Assembly: GCA_023333565.1 (NCBI GenBank)
Contig: JAJKFH010000295.1
Coordinates: 786,001 to 850,000 of the forward strand
Direction of reading: 5' to 3'
DNA: 64,000 bases
Origin: Puffinus mauretanicus
Taxonomy: Eukaryota; Chordata; Aves; Procellariiformes; Procellariidae
Within the stretch, counting starts at the first letter, position 1. Each line of letters opens with the position of its first letter. Of this stretch, positions 38,801 through 53,477 are shown piece after piece. The position numbers and the translations under genes are program-made. A model generated the notes under the pieces. It was not told where the DNA came from, searched no databases, and saw only the letters and a list, made by a program, of their open reading frames with translations.

Positions 38801-41800
38801 TTACTGGTGAACATTAAATCTCAGCTGTTCTTTGATTTTAAAAAGATGATGCACCCAGACTGGGATGGAGACATACTGGTGAGCAGCATGTGGTTTCTCA
38901 TTAAGTACAGAGATATACTTTGAGTTATAGCCATGCCTTGGCTCATTTTTTACAGGAGAAAAGTATAGATCCTCGATAGGATTCACCTCTAGGTAAATAT
39001 GCCTGCCAGTCTCTGTGAGACCAGTGTTTCCCAGTCTGCCCCAACAAGGGGTCGTACTTCAGTGCTTATTTCTGGAAGCAGACAAGGAAGCAAATTCTGA
39101 CAATGCTTTTTTTTCCTCTTCTTCAGGACAGATGTTTCCTCGTTCAATACTACATATAACGTAGCACATGTACTTGAATATGCAGGAACAGGTAATACAA
39201 GACTCCTCACCTTTTACCGGTCACTGTCTGCAAACATTATGATGAAAAATTGTAGTTGTTTTCCCATCTTACACTGGATGCATCACTGTATTACTTTTTA
39301 GAGACAAAACTTTACAATATATTATTAACTAAAATGCTTTTGAAATGGCCATGATACCACCTTTTTTTTTCTCTTAAGGACAAAAAAGCTGTAAGCTCCA
39401 ATATTTTTTAATACTTCTTTACATGTACGGATGATGGAATGCCAAAGAAAATCATGCAAACAAAACCTTCATCAGCCTGCCCTGGAGGCCAGCCAGAGAC
39501 TAGATAATTTGGACAAGACCATGATGGGCCGGATGAATGAGTGGGAATGAGGTACTGCTTCCAGGCTTTGTAAAACTGCTGTAGACAGTCTGTCCTTTTC
39601 TAAAATGTGCTTAATTTTTTTTTTTCAGAGTAAAAACAAACCCAACATTTTTGCCTAGATCATTTGAAAAGAAAGTCTTGAGAAGAAGAAGGAGAGAAAC
39701 CACGTTTTGCCGTAATTGCCAATTCAGTCATAATCTTATGGCACGAAAACTACACCACTTAAGAATCTGCTTTTTAAGAGCTGCCAGGATTTTTAACCTC
39801 TTCTCAAAATACATGAAAGACCTCTTAAATGTATTGCCTTAGCACGTTGCAAATCTATTCATTTAGCAGTTGTATCAGATATATTTCTTTGTCAGCTACC
39901 CATTTAAGAAGGGATCATCTTAAAAGGCACTGACATAAATTGTTGTGCAGAAGATCGATTAGTTTAAAAGGTTTTTCCTTTTAACAGATCAGATAGCTAT
40001 TATATCTCACCATTTGGTATATGGAATTTTCATTGAACAATTTCAATATTTAATCACTTCTTTAAACACATATTCATTTTAAATTATTTCACTCAGATTC
40101 CATGAGCATGAGTTACTCAAATGAGTTTTCCACTTGTGTGTTGTATTGAATGGATGTGACCAAATGGCCAGGAAATTCTTCTGAAGAAACCGGTTTAATT
40201 AGCTAGAAGAGGCTTTTGGTGCAAAGGTAGGCATTATTCAGCTGAGGCAAGTAAAAACAGCTTTTATGAGGTAGGTCATAAATTATCGAAATTTTGCTAA
40301 GGGAGCGTACAGGTGAGCATTACACATCTCTAGCAGTCATGGCAGGGGCAGTTTTTTGGATCCCATCCTTCCCAGTGTAAATCACTGAATTAATTCCTAC
40401 AGGTGTGTAAAGGAGTGCACGTGAACTATTGCTATTTACTGTTCTGAAAATCACACTTTTTGACAGATATGTAATTGCTGTGGTTTTTTGAAATTAGATC
40501 ATAAGAAAGATGCTGAAAACAGCAATCTGGTAAATAACTTTAATTGAATTCTTAGGGCAAAACTCTGCCAATCATTATTCCCATTGGGTAACACTTTTCT
40601 CTGCAATTAGTCTGTTGATTTTGTTGAGATTCTTTTGTTCAGGTTCACATTAGGTACCACACAAGTAAATGACAGAGCAGAACTTCACCTTAGCACTGAA
40701 ACGTGGCAAGGATGTTTCCTTTCTCTGACTCTTTCTAGCTTGTTTAGACTGATGGACTCCACCTGGGCCACCAGTGTTTATCCTATAGCAGAAATTAGAC
40801 AGGTCGGATAGGGTAGTGCTGAGCATCTGTGTCAGTCATTTTGCTTCCTTCCTATCTGGAGAGAGCCCGGCAGCTAGAGCAAGAGTCCTTCTCGCATCCA
40901 GTGGCCGTGATCCATTTTTTCTCTGGAAGAAGAGCCTACAATGCCCATACAGTCATCCTGCTTTAATACCATCTTGGATACTATAAATAGTGTATAACAG
41001 AAGCATAAAGTTTCAATGATAGACTTCCGTTATGCGGTTTCTTCTGCATGAATCCCAAGAATTTTTTTTTTCCTTGACCTGATAAAAAAAATATTTGACA
41101 GCTCTGCAAACTTCAGGCTCACTGAGAATTAAATAAACTAACTGCAGTAGAACTATGATCTCATCAGCCTCCCACACATTTACTTTTGTGTTGTACTCAT
41201 TTATATTGCATGCCTAATTAATCAGGGGACTTGACAATTGCAAAACTAAACTACCAATAGATTTCCTTATGTTCTTAAAGCTTTGGAAAAAGAAACAGAA
41301 TCAAAAAGAAAGGATTATGAATCAGAAACTTGCTGGAAGTGGTACAACCACAATCCCTCATATTTAGAAATCATTCAGCTATCTTTTCAAGCCCACCAAC
41401 GACTTTTCAGGATAAGTCTCACAGCAAACCCAGATTTATACCACTGCTGAGGGATTTTTTTATTATTTATAGTTTGTTTTCTTGTGAAAGCCATACGTAG
41501 AGAAAAAAGCATTGCCATCTTTATTCCTTTTTTTAGCATACTTCTATAATCTCAACAGGAACAAGAAGAGGTCGCATTTCAGATGAGTTTATACAGATTC
41601 ATAGAGTTTTGGAGACAAGAATATCTCCATATGAATGGCATTTCAAAACCGAATTCAAACATTATGCTGTAATTGCCTCTGAAGATTCTCTTTCACATAC
41701 TACACATTGAATAATAACTTGAAAGGACTCCATATTTCTAAAACTAAACTCTTTTTTTATTGTGATAGCTATTTACAGAGAAGCTGCACACTCCACATAC

Positions 41801-44800
41801 AATACACGGGCTTTCTGATCCCCCCTGAACCTCTTTTCTCTGCTAACCTATGCTCTTGCTTAAGCTCCTTGTTGGCTGATATGAATTCCTTTTTAATATT
41901 TGCTGCTTGTTTGTATTTCACACAAATGTCTGCTTGGGACAGAAGTTGTATAACTCAATGAAGATTTATTTTCTAAAGCCACTGACCTCCCAAGTGACAG
42001 AAGGGACACTTGTGCCTAAAATTATTATTTTCTTCACTCTTGAAAATTCATTTTTGTATCTCTAACCTTTTTCAGGTTGCATCATTATGTGCACGCAATT
42101 GTGTTTGTACCAAATCCATCTGGAGAGTAGGAAGGAACCGGACTCCTTTCACGCTTTTCTCTTTATTTTCTGGACTCTCCGTACAGCCCTTCAGAAGTCA
42201 GCAGATGTCCTGCATAGGAGACCTCTTTAAGAATCAAAGGAATTTGTTATTATATTCCTATATTATATTTTGTTCTCCTCACAGTCAGAACGACACTAAC
42301 TGTAGCTTGAACTACAAGGGAAGTAGACGTCCTCCAAGCACAGAACTTCTGCAAGAGCTCCTGGACCCCATAGGCATGCATGCCGAAAGGGGCATCTTGA
42401 AAGATGCTGTCAAGTGGCTCCATGCCTCCAGAAGATCAATATGTCAGAAGTCACCAAGAGCAAATACATTTGTTCAGCATAGGTCAGACAGTCTGTCTGC
42501 TGAAACTGATAATAAATAGCCATTTCTGTTTGCTCTTTGTTCAGTGATAGTGGATGAATTCAAAACCAGCCTACGCACAAAACTATTTGGTTTGCAATAC
42601 CTTCAACAGACATATTTTGCCTTTCCTTGCAGGTTTCCAGCTTCCCTCCTGGTGGATTTTACTAGAATTGGTAGAAGTCTATATTTCAGTTGTGTTTCAA
42701 GTTGCTCTTGGGAGGCTGCTGAGAAGTTTATTCTTTCTAAGTCTTGCTTGCTCTCCAGGAGTACCTGAAATAGGTGCGTACTTTCAGTAGGCTCAGCAAT
42801 AGGTTACTGCTCTCTCACATAGAGAACTGTATGGTGTATTCAATAAACCCCACACCTTACATTGCCACGCTGTTGAGTAGACTCTACTCCTGTGCATCTA
42901 CTTCAGGCAAACATGCATTCACATAAGCACTCGTTGGATTTTTCTGGGTAGCCTCAATTTTCTCACTAGTTTCACTGCTCTGAAACTATACACCACTACT
43001 ACTTGACTATATTTCTTCATGTTGCTTCTGGGATTATACTGTTTCTTGCTCTCCAGTACAGCTGGAGTTAAATGATTTACAAGTGAGTAATTGCAAATAC
43101 TGTCTCCAAATATCTAGCAACCTTTTTTTCTATGTTGTATTTATTACCTATGTCATTTATTACATTGTTTTTGTCAGTCATTGCATTTTTTTTCTGCCTT
43201 TCATGTTACTTTATGGAATGTATATACTCAACATGAGTATCTGTCAGTGTGTCTAGCTCTTCACCAAATATTCTAGCCACGAGCACAAAAACGAACTTGC
43301 TGAAATGTTTTCCAAACATTCCCTTTCTGGTTTTCTCTTGAAGTACCACTTACAAAAAATTAGAAAGAACTGAAAGCAATCTATCAGGAAAATGGACCAA
43401 ATGTACTTGGACAAAAAAAATCCCCATGATTGGAGACATTTGTATCAGACTATTGGGGCTATAGTTATGTACCCAGGCAGAGTATATGCCCTAATAAAGC
43501 AGATAAAGCAGTGAGATTTTGAATTAGTTCATTCAGGTAACAATTTTTATTGGCATGTGCAATGAGTTATGTGGTATTTCTTATGTATTAATGATGAACA
43601 GCACTTTCATGTACATAAACAAGGTATTTTTGCAAAACAGACTCATGACACACATTGGGATTTGAGAATACAGCATTAGAGTTTCATCTCTAACCACACT
43701 AAACCTGCATTGGAGGACACTTTTCCAAAATATGCATTAGTAGTATGTTCTATATCCTCTCTGTGTACAAGCCAAAAGGAGGTAATAGTTCCCAATCACA
43801 TAGAAGGAAGAATCTCTTGAATAATCAAAGGAGATTAGTGACTACTTAGTATTTCAGAGTTGTTTCTAACCTGGGGAGAGCACTAAGATACTCTCAGGTA
43901 AAGGTGGCATACTGCAATATACAGGCAAGATAAAGATTCATACCTGTTTTTAAATATATATAAGAACAACTGCAGATAAAATAAGAATTCAAACATTTCA
44001 TCTATTATGCTTGAGGGCATTCAAGCTCCTAGCCAATACATATAACAAGAAACTTCCCATTTAGCTATTATATCGTTGTGCTGTATAGATTTTTTCCACC
44101 TTTTTCTGAAGCATCTGGTATGAGTTATTGTCAAAACCCTACTTTGAGCATCGCTTTGGTTTAACATAAAAATTTCTATGCTCCTGAAACTGGGACATTC
44201 TAATTAACTTTCAACATTACAGTACTGTGCTACTAAAACCACTTTAATCTATAATAATAACAGAAAAGAATCATAAGCCAAAAGACTGTTTACAAGTTGA
44301 CACAAATGACCTAATCTTTGCGAAGAGCCATAGTGGAAAAAGTGTGAAAAATGTACTTCACAGAAGCATCCTTGGCAGAAGAAGTGAATTCAGTGAAAAG
44401 GTTTAATACATTTTAACTAAAGCCTGAATTGGATGACAGAGCTATAAGAAGTGTGTCTTGTACCAAAGGAGTGGCCAGAAACTATCTTGGAAAATATAGT
44501 ACATATCTGCTATGTTACTGAACTCAGTTTAAAATAGCAAATATAATAAACAGACAAATGGCAAGAAAACGCCTAAACACAACAAACTAACTTCTGCAAG
44601 ATTCTTCACAGCTTTATCCCCTTGTATATGACCTGTGATTTGAATGTATATCAATATTCTTCTAGCAGTTGTATGGGTCCATTAGCCAAATGCTATTCTT
44701 CATAACAAAACCATTATAAATATATGGCCTCAAAGTGCTTTTGGCCTGAGTCCAGCTGATCCCATATTTCAGCAAGCCCATTTCAATATAAGGAAAAGAG

Positions 44801-47800
44801 AAAGAAAAAAGGAAATCTTTTTTTGAGCATGTCATATCTCCAAATCTAATAATGTGTAGTGGGTTTCTGTATTGTCCAAAAGTTATAAGTTAAACCTGGG
44901 AGAGACTGTTTAATGAAGTATGAGTGGTACCTGGCTTCAGCACAATCTGAAACCCATGATGCTAACCTCAATACTGCTGTCTCAACAGCATTTAGTTTTC
45001 TCTATGGAAAGAGAAGCGAGATTTGCAATTCCATACTCAAAGAAGAAATGCCCTGTAATATCGCAAACTAGAAGAAGCCAAACAGAAATAATTATTTTAT
45101 AAAGTCTTATAAATAATATTATTATTTTATTTTTTGTTTTATTTAAGTAAGAGAAGTGAGAAAAATTGTTGTCACGTCACCCTGAAGTAAACTGCGCTTA
45201 CAACAGTGCTTAAAGCAAAGCCAACACAGTTCACCAATACTTTGTCTCTAAGAATCGATCTTAGCAAAATAAAGGGGAGGGCTGTCTCAGGCAGCATCTG
45301 TTATGGCACAAGCATACCTTAAGTGCTAGAAGGAGAAAAGTTAATGTGGGTAAAGCAAAAGGCCAAGGCCACATTTTCTTGACTATCAGTTCCCAGATTT
45401 ATTGCTATACCCTGGTGCAGATTCCTTAATTTTTACTTTGTCTCAACTTCCACATCTATAAACTAGGCATAATTTGCCTTAGCTGCCTTGTGTATCTATT
45501 CAGCCTAATTCATTTGCACTGAGTGCCCAGGGTCCACAGAGACGAGTACTATCAGCAGAAGCCTTATCTGCCTAGCTGATATTGTTTTGTCACTCACTAT
45601 TGAATTTTTTTCTCATTTCCATAGGAATCACATACAGTCGAGCTGTTGAGCAAGTCTCAGAAGTTGATCTGCAAGACAGCGTGAGCTTCTGCACACAGCA
45701 AGCAGCAGCTGACCACTTCTGTGGCCTAACGGCAGCAAGACTCTTGGGTGTGAAAACCCTCTGCGAGTTTAAAAGAAATCTGACAATCAGATCCAGGCTA
45801 GGGAAAATATTTATTTTCACATGTTAGCTAACATATGTTAACATTCTAGCATAAGCAGAAAGTAATTTTAATTGTGGACTAGTTAAAGAAAAAGATATTT
45901 ATATGGGTTTTGTTTGTTTGTTTTTTTCTTAGAAGACAAGGTGCAATGTGAAATCAGGTAATTCCAGTAATGTTAATGGGATCAGAAACAATCAGCTGAT
46001 CAACAGTCGGGATTTTCCCCACCCTGAGGGTGTCAGATGTAATATGAATTAAGGCAGAGAAGTGCTAGCAAGATGCAAAGGTTCTTGAGAGCATATAGAC
46101 ATCATGTAATATAACAATAAACAGGTGCAAACAAACTATTAAAAATACGAGGAGATTAAAAATCAGGCATCCCTGCACTTAGTGCCACAAAAATAAGACT
46201 TCTAAAAATGGAGAACTTCTTGGAAAGAGCTTGTCTTTCAAATTGCTTGAAAACTCCCTAATTCCTTTTCTCTTTCCCTAGCCCCTATGTTTGTTCCCCC
46301 CTCCCCCCAAGAAAGCTGAAAAAAGACCAATACATGTACAAAAAAAACCCCACCAAAACAAACAGCACAGATGAAAAAAATAATTTGAGGGATTGAAATT
46401 TATCTTATATAGTTGGAGCAAAGCACAAATTCCATGATTCAGTGCAGCAACAAAAGGTAGGTATCAGCGAGGGCTTAGCTAGCTTCATCCAAGACAAAGA
46501 CACTTTAGCCAGAGGTCTCAGAATAATGAGAGATTCCACAAAAGCAATCACTGGAAGTAAACAAATATTTGAGCCTGTGGTAAAAGGGGTTTTGCATACA
46601 TGCGTGACAAGAAATCCAATGAATAAACAAATTACATATAAACACTGCAAAAGCCCTCAGCTCTGCAGAAGAAATTCTGAAGCAATTTGTGGTTGCAAAA
46701 ACACTTAGAGAGAAGGAGAGATTCAGGGCCAAGTCATCTTTCCCTGTCCCAGTTTGAAAGGTAGTTTGGCACTGGGAAAATAAGGCTTATAGGGGGTTAA
46801 TAACACCCAGAGGCGACAGGTCAGCTGTCAGCTTGACCGCAGGTCACCACGGCAAAACAAAGCCACATAAGCCCTGTCTGGAGTGTCAATGCAGCAAGAA
46901 ATTCCCTAACCTAGCTCCTCCTCTGGACTAGGCATTATGGTATTGGGCTTTACGCAATGTAGACCTGTCCTTTTCAAAACTGCCTCCCAGAAAAAGAGAA
47001 ATAATCAAGTGTGCTGGCACAAGGGCTCCAAACTGCCAAACACCAAATCCCCACCATGTGCTGAGAGAAAGTGTCAGGGTTTGAGGTAAAAGGTTATTTT
47101 GACTGTCTGAACCATCAGGTTAGGGTTATCTTAGCAAAGCACTAACATATGACAGAGCTAGGAAAAGAATATATTTTCATTTCAGTTCATGATTTTGCAA
47201 TTTTTAATTTGGTTTTAAAGTTTTCTCATCAATAGCATATTCCCTAATTTTTCCACTGTCTGAACTTGTCAGACAGCTCTGAATCAAAGCCAGATCACAC
47301 GTACTGTCTCAAATTAATGAAAAAAGTGAAATAAGAAAGTTCTATTTCAAGTAAACCAAATAAGAAAGCTCTGCTGCAAGTAAAATGAATTCACAAATAA
47401 AACCTAAGCAAGCTGAATGCATTCTTAACAGTTCTGAGAATCATATATTTTAAAGAAAAGGGTACAATTTTCAAAAAACATTTTAATCCTATTAAAAAAA
47501 AATACAATGCTTTGGGGCTCAAGTCCCATGCTCCGTTGTGGCATTAGGTACATTGAGAAATTGTATTCACGACTGTAAGTTCAGCTACGGTGACTCAGCC
47601 GTGTTGCACCAAATGAGGGCCTTTACGCCAGCTGAAGTTAAGGCTCAGTTCAAGAGACATTTATTTTTTCCTTTAGAAACTCGTGAAAACATGATACTTG
47701 GATTGAGACACTCATCTTGAGAAACAGCTCTTTCTTTTTAAATCTGCAAAAGTTATTTGGGTAGCGGGTACTTTCTGGTCCTTCATATTTAATGGCCACA

Positions 47801-50800
47801 ATACTTCCATTGTATACTTGTCATTAAACATAACACAGCCGTCTGACCTTTGAATCACCACTAGAAGCCACCACGAACAACTTATATGCCAATCTTGACT
47901 CCCAGGGAAGGCTCAGGCACAATTTTTTTGTAGCCTCTCCTTTTAAAATGTCCAGATATGCTTTGTATCAAAATAGAAAGTAATATACTTGTCAAGTACT
48001 TACCATCGATTACAAACAGCTGTTGCAAAATTAAGTTGGTGTAAGGTTCTTTTATGCCCAGAAACTTTAAAGAATTGCCAAAAGCTGAAATCTATCAGAT
48101 ATTTTAAGTAGGTTTATAACAGAATACTGTATCTTTGGCTTTAGCATATCGTGAGTATAAAGCTAAACTGCCAGAATTAAAGCTATTCATACTGGAAAAA
48201 CCCAGAGCGTAGTTATCAGACTCCAGGACTAATATGCATAATGAAAAAAGTCTTATGATCAGAAGGGAATTACAGAAAAAAGTTTCAGGAAAAACTCATT
48301 AAAGGACTGATCCTCAATGTTGATATGTTATTAGCACATGTGGGTACTATGCACCTTTCCAGACCAAAGCCTAAAAGATGCTTCAAATGCCTTTTGTAAT
48401 CAGATAAGGGTATTCTGTATTTCACTACTGTGTATGAACCACTTGCTTTATGCAGGATTTTGATAGTGGGAAGTGTTATGAAATATTTTTAATAATTAGC
48501 CTTATTTTTTAAGCCTTTAAAATTGCTTTTGTACCATTTGCAGAGAGTTTTGTCTTTTTTTAGTATTTCTCCTCCCATCCACCTACCAAACCACTTTCCA
48601 TCCATTTATTCCAAAGAACAATGTAGTAATATCTTCTGTTTGTATGAACAAGCATGGCCCTCTTAAGCATCTGGAGTTCTTGTACAGACTCCACATCTTA
48701 CTCACCGAGTACCAGAAGTGAGATGGGCATTGACGCATGTGCATTAGGTATTACACATTGCTTGCAGGATCCCTTTCAAATTAGGGGACTGTGAGACTGT
48801 CCCCATGGGCCCCCTTTGAGACAGCACTGCATATGAGCATGAGAATAAAGTAGTTAGAAGAGCCAAAATGCCACTGTGCTCTGCATATTTTATGTGGTTT
48901 AATTGTATTATATTGATTTGAGTCCATTATAGCCTGGTTTGTTACTCTAATAAATTACATTGTTCTTTGAAACAATGATGGCTTAAGATTGAAATATTAT
49001 ATTAAATCTTATATCTGACTGGCATGCTTCAATTTTGATATTTACCACTGGCTATGGAAAAAGTAATCCTTGAAAGGTTTTCACTCTTTGAATGAAATCT
49101 CTAAATAAGAACCTAGAAGTTTAAAAATGGTCCTCAAGCATTGGTTGAAGTGGGAGGAGAACAGCAGAGGGACAGACATTTTTCAGGCTGAGATTTACAA
49201 AGAGGACATGTAAGCAAAAGAACAGGAATAACTTCTCATTTCGATCTGAGGAACAGAAAAGTTCTAGCTTTTAAACCCCAAATAAAGCTTTACTATAATT
49301 GATCTCCAATGCTAATGCCTTATTGTATATATCTTAAGTTGGGGCTTTGGAAGCGTTAATTAGTGAAAGAAAAACAACTTTCCAAAAACTTACCTGTATT
49401 AAATATATCATTTATTATTGATTGTATGCTTTATGTGGCAATTCATATGAAATCTGAAGATAGAAGAATTTGCATGAGATGGCATAAAAAAAATAATGAT
49501 TTCTATGACTGGGCTTGATTTTTATTAAAAATACAAGCAAAAATGAACATTTTCAAAGTAAATACCCAGACAAGACTGAGAAATTCTTTTTTTTAAAAAC
49601 TTGCTAGGCAACATACATTCCACATATTCTATGTGTTTTTCTGGAAGCACAAAGTTTTTTTAGGTGAAGTAAAAGGGAAATGGGGTATTGCTGGAATGGA
49701 AAACAGTATAAACAGGAGCTCAGAATAGATTAAAAAAAGAAATTTAATAACATCATATGTACTGATACCATGTGTTAAATAATGAAGGTGAGTCATCAAC
49801 ATGAGTACCTTATCTTTTAAACCCCGTGGGACTCCTCTTTGATGAGCAGCAGCAGAGTCACTGCAGGTAGATGCACGCTGAGAGGCAAAGTGCTGCATTG
49901 CACTAATTTGCTTTGTCAGAAATTCCCACCGTAGCACCGAGATTATATTCTTGCGGGATTTAGCTCCTGGGATGCAGCAAGTCTAGTGATGGGACCCTGC
50001 AGAAGTGGGCGTTCAGTGGCAGAAATGGAAGCTGTTACTGAATAAGGAAAGCATCTCTCTATAGCCCAGACAAATTACTGAACACTACCCTCAGACATGC
50101 AGAATTTTAAACTTTATGTAAATTTATTCACAAAAATGAACTCCATTTAAAACACTCGTAAACCTCTTTTAAAAATACTATGAAAAGGTGTAACTAACAG
50201 AAATTGAATTTTTGTAGTTGTGTTCAAATCTGTTCATATTTTGGTGCTTAGTTTGAAAATATATATATTATCTGCTTCATTAATTATCTTGCCTTCCGAT
50301 GAGTCTGACAAATACAGGCATCACCTGACAGCAGGTGTAAAAGCAATTCTACGTGCTATCTCTGAGCGGGACAAAGTGGGACTGGATTACTTGCTCCAAG
50401 TGCCTCCGCTTTGAACTGAAGCAGGACTGAAACCAAGGAAGTCCGACGTCCTGCACTACGCAGACAAGAGGAGCTGATGTCCGCAGTCCCTCCCGGTCCC
50501 TCTCCCCAGCTCGGTTTGCAGACAACGTGGGGTTTGGTGGGTTGTGCCACTGCTGGAATTACCACTGGGACTGACATTACAGAATTGGTCATTCATCATG
50601 TTTGACACCGGGGCTATTTCAGAAAGTACTGCTTTGGCACATTCAGGAATAATTATATCAAAGTTGGTCCTGCTCATTGCTTCAGAGGGAGGTCATGCAG
50701 ACAATAATAATGCATCACATATTTTTTCTCTATTGTAATGCTACCTATGTCTTATATATGTCTCTTGTTATTCATCTGTAACCTTCCGGTGCTGTGCGCC

Positions 50801-53182
50801 AGGGCTGTTTGCCTTCAAAGAGAGCCTGCATGCAGATATCAGTCAAACAGCAGAGAAAAGTGAAGAGCAATACAGAGAAAACCAAGAAGAAACAAAAAAA
50901 AGCATTTGGAAAAAAGTTGGATTCTTATACAAAATAATATATGTTAAATATATTCAGAAGAAGTCATAAGAAAAGTCAATGTGACTTGCATGAATCTCGA
51001 ACTTACAGAACAATATGCAAACTACCATTACGCGTTCAAAACAACATATTATGTTTCATTTATAAAGGCGTATTTCACAGAAATAGGCACTACAAAATGA
51101 TCTGATTTACACAAAGTAGAATGTACACAAGCCAGATTATAAATATAAACCAGAATATTTTAAATGCAATCAAAAGGCCTATCTGTATACCTTTCGTACT
51201 AATAGCAAAATTGTGTTTCCAGTAGGCATAAGATTGGCTCATAATGGCCTAATCCCACCAATGTTACTTACCTTGCCATAGTCTGACGTCAGCCTTATGA
51301 ATAATTCTATGGGTGTCAGGAAAGATGCAGCTGTTAAAATGGTAAGCCAGGCCTGATCATTAGATTAGTCTGAAAACAGTGACTTAAAAAATGGGAGTTC
51401 TCACAATTGCCTTCAGATGTTAAACCTTTAGGATGACAGAGATATCTTTCTCAAGCTTTTCTCCACCAAAACATAAAATTAGGACTACTTCTTTTTTCTT
51501 TCTCATTCTCTTCTTTTTTTGAAAAGCTCAATTTTCATCAGTAACCGTAGCTCATAAGGGAGATTTAAGGGGAATATCAACCGAGACAAGATGAACAATA
51601 AACAGGCAAGAATCAGCAACATGGAGTTTGCAAGAGATCTCTTCATTTACTGAGTACTGTCTTAAGGAGACACAAACTATTCAGTACCACACAAATAACA
51701 ACATTATATCTTTTCATATTAGTACAAAGTGAACTTCAAGCTCAAGAAACTGTATCTGTCTAGTTATATTATGTGCTGTTCACAAAGATTATTTACTTGA
51801 CAACCAAACCAGCAGAATCGAGATTTCAGTCCTTGCATGTCCGCAGTACCTCAGTTCTAACAGTCAGTGTGCATCACAGACAAACAGAACACCTTAAAAC
51901 ACCCTTAATTACATCTACTGCTGCGTGCTTCAGATGATACAAAAATATAAGTCTGTTTATTAGCAAAGGCATTAGGACTTTGACCTGCTGGCAGTTTACA
52001 CTGAAAATAAAGGATCAAACAGCCCTCTAAACATTTAAAGATCAGGTTTTCTCATGTCAGGTAAGAGCAATGCTAAAAGTGCTGGTTATTATTTGTATTT
52101 TTATTTTCTTTAAAATGATGATGAAAACAGGACATGAAAATAGTTCTAGAAAAAAACCCTAAGAAATACTCTTATGCATTCTATTTTTACAGCTGTAGAT
52201 TACATATCGAACATTTCATCATTACTGTCCTTGATTTCTTATAAGCAAAGCACTCCTAGGAGTGAAACTGCACACAAAAACCTAACGAATGTACCTGCTT
52301 TCACTGCACTGGCACGAATGCTTTAAGATTCTGTAAAGGATTTTTTTTCCCTACAGAGTTATGCCTGAAGAGACCCCATCGCAACATAAAGTTATGTTTT
52401 AACATTTTAACCACAACCAAAATACTCTGTTTCTGACACGGGAGCCACACAACTTCCCTGAGAAACACAGAGTAGCAGCTGATAATCAGGATAATTCTTT
52501 GTTTTAGGCACTAGTAGCTCCACAAGAGGAGTTGCAAAGGTACAGGCATTAATGACAGTGGCCGGCAGAGCTGGGAGCAGGAGGAAAGGTCATGTCTGAG
52601 GATGAAGAAGGAGGCGGTGCAGGAGTGCAGATAAGAACCAATCCTCCTCCGACATGCATGCTCTTCCGGGACCTTACGGACAAAAGGAGAAACATTTTGT
52701 TTTAATATAAGAAAATTGCCAAAAAAAATTCCACATAGGGAAAATATGACAATCTGTTTGAGACCCCGGTGAAACTGAGCATGATTTAGTTTCCCAATTA
52801 GAAAATGTAGGAAGTCAGAATTATGACTATACCTGGAGAAAACCATGAAGTTTGAAACTATGCAGTTAAGACCAACAAAACAATCTCTGTACTACATCTC
52901 AATCATTAACTGAAAAACAATCTCAAAAAGACCCTTCTTCCTATTTCTGGTGTCAGGAAGCAATCTGCCTAACTTGCTATCTGGCTCCACTGATTCCAAC
53001 TCACTGTAATAGTTCAGCCAAAGGTGTGCCTGCACCCATCTGTTCCCAAAACTTTTAAGACCCTACATTGCTTTGACAAAATGAAAGGTTTTTAAAGGTT
53101 TTTACTTTTTTCTTTTTTTTTTTTTACCACTTCAGTGCAAAATTTGAGGATAATTCTCCTCAGAAAAAGGAGAGGTGAAATT
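35802..53182. other. AT-rich unique DNA, weak exon-like stretches only
   Basis: No recognisable gene or transposon. Two stretches look somewhat exon-like because a good polypyrimidine tract and AG precede an open, less AT-rich segment: 42285-42482 and 45625-45747. Neither peptide resembles a family I know. A C-rich run (C6TC6-like) lies near 46295-46308. A moderately GC-rich patch spans 37560-37745. T-rich runs flank the left edge of the CR1 at 53100-53125. Otherwise low-complexity and unique AT-rich sequence. Confidence 0.5.
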
Positions 53183-53264
53183 CATAGAATCATAGAATCA
53201 TTAAGGTTGGAAAAGACCTCTAAGATCATCGAGTCCAACCGTCAACCCAACACTACCATGCCCA
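53183..53264 (-). other. CR1 3' UTR and octamer tail
   Basis: On the minus strand the short sequence after the ORF2 stop contains the conserved CR1 terminal segment (GTTGGACTCGATGATCTTAG, then AGGTCTTTTCCAACCTTAAT) and finishes with two units of the ATTCTATG octamer. This terminal region is what the CR1 reverse transcriptase is thought to recognise for priming. The octamer count is low (two), typical of CR1. Confidence 0.9.
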
Positions 53265-53471
53265 CTACACCATGTCCCTAAGGGCCTCATCTACACGTCT
53301 TTTAAATACTTCCAGGGATGGTGACTCAGCCACTTCCCTGGGCAGCCTGTTCCACGGCCTGACCACTCTTTCAGGAAAGAAATTTCTCCTAATGTCCAGT
53401 CTAAACCTCCCTTGGCGCAACTTGAGGCCATTTCCTCTCGTCCTATCGCTAGTTACTTGGGAGAAGAGACC
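53265..53471 (-). pseudogene. CR1 ORF2 C-terminal end, separated by retroviral insertion
   Basis: The last ~69 codons of ORF2 run from the insertion site to a TAG at 53265-53267. The segment has the usual CR1 carboxy end (contains [15 protein letters not shown], ending LRDMV). It has no internal stop. It is in phase with the main ORF2 frame upstream of the insertion once the insert and one AACCCC copy are taken away, so the reading frame was intact here until the retroviral insertion. The frame is now cut off from the reverse transcriptase domain. Confidence 0.93.
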
Positions 53472-53477
53472 AACCCC
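53472..53477. repeat. Target-site duplication, left copy (AACCCC)
   Basis: AACCCC lies directly before the TG terminus of the retroviral insert. The same six bases follow the CA terminus at 53867-53872. Joining GACC, AACCCC and CACCTCG restores the expected ORF2 phase. Six-base duplications are typical of beta-retrovirus-like (ERVK-type) integrases. Confidence 0.9.
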
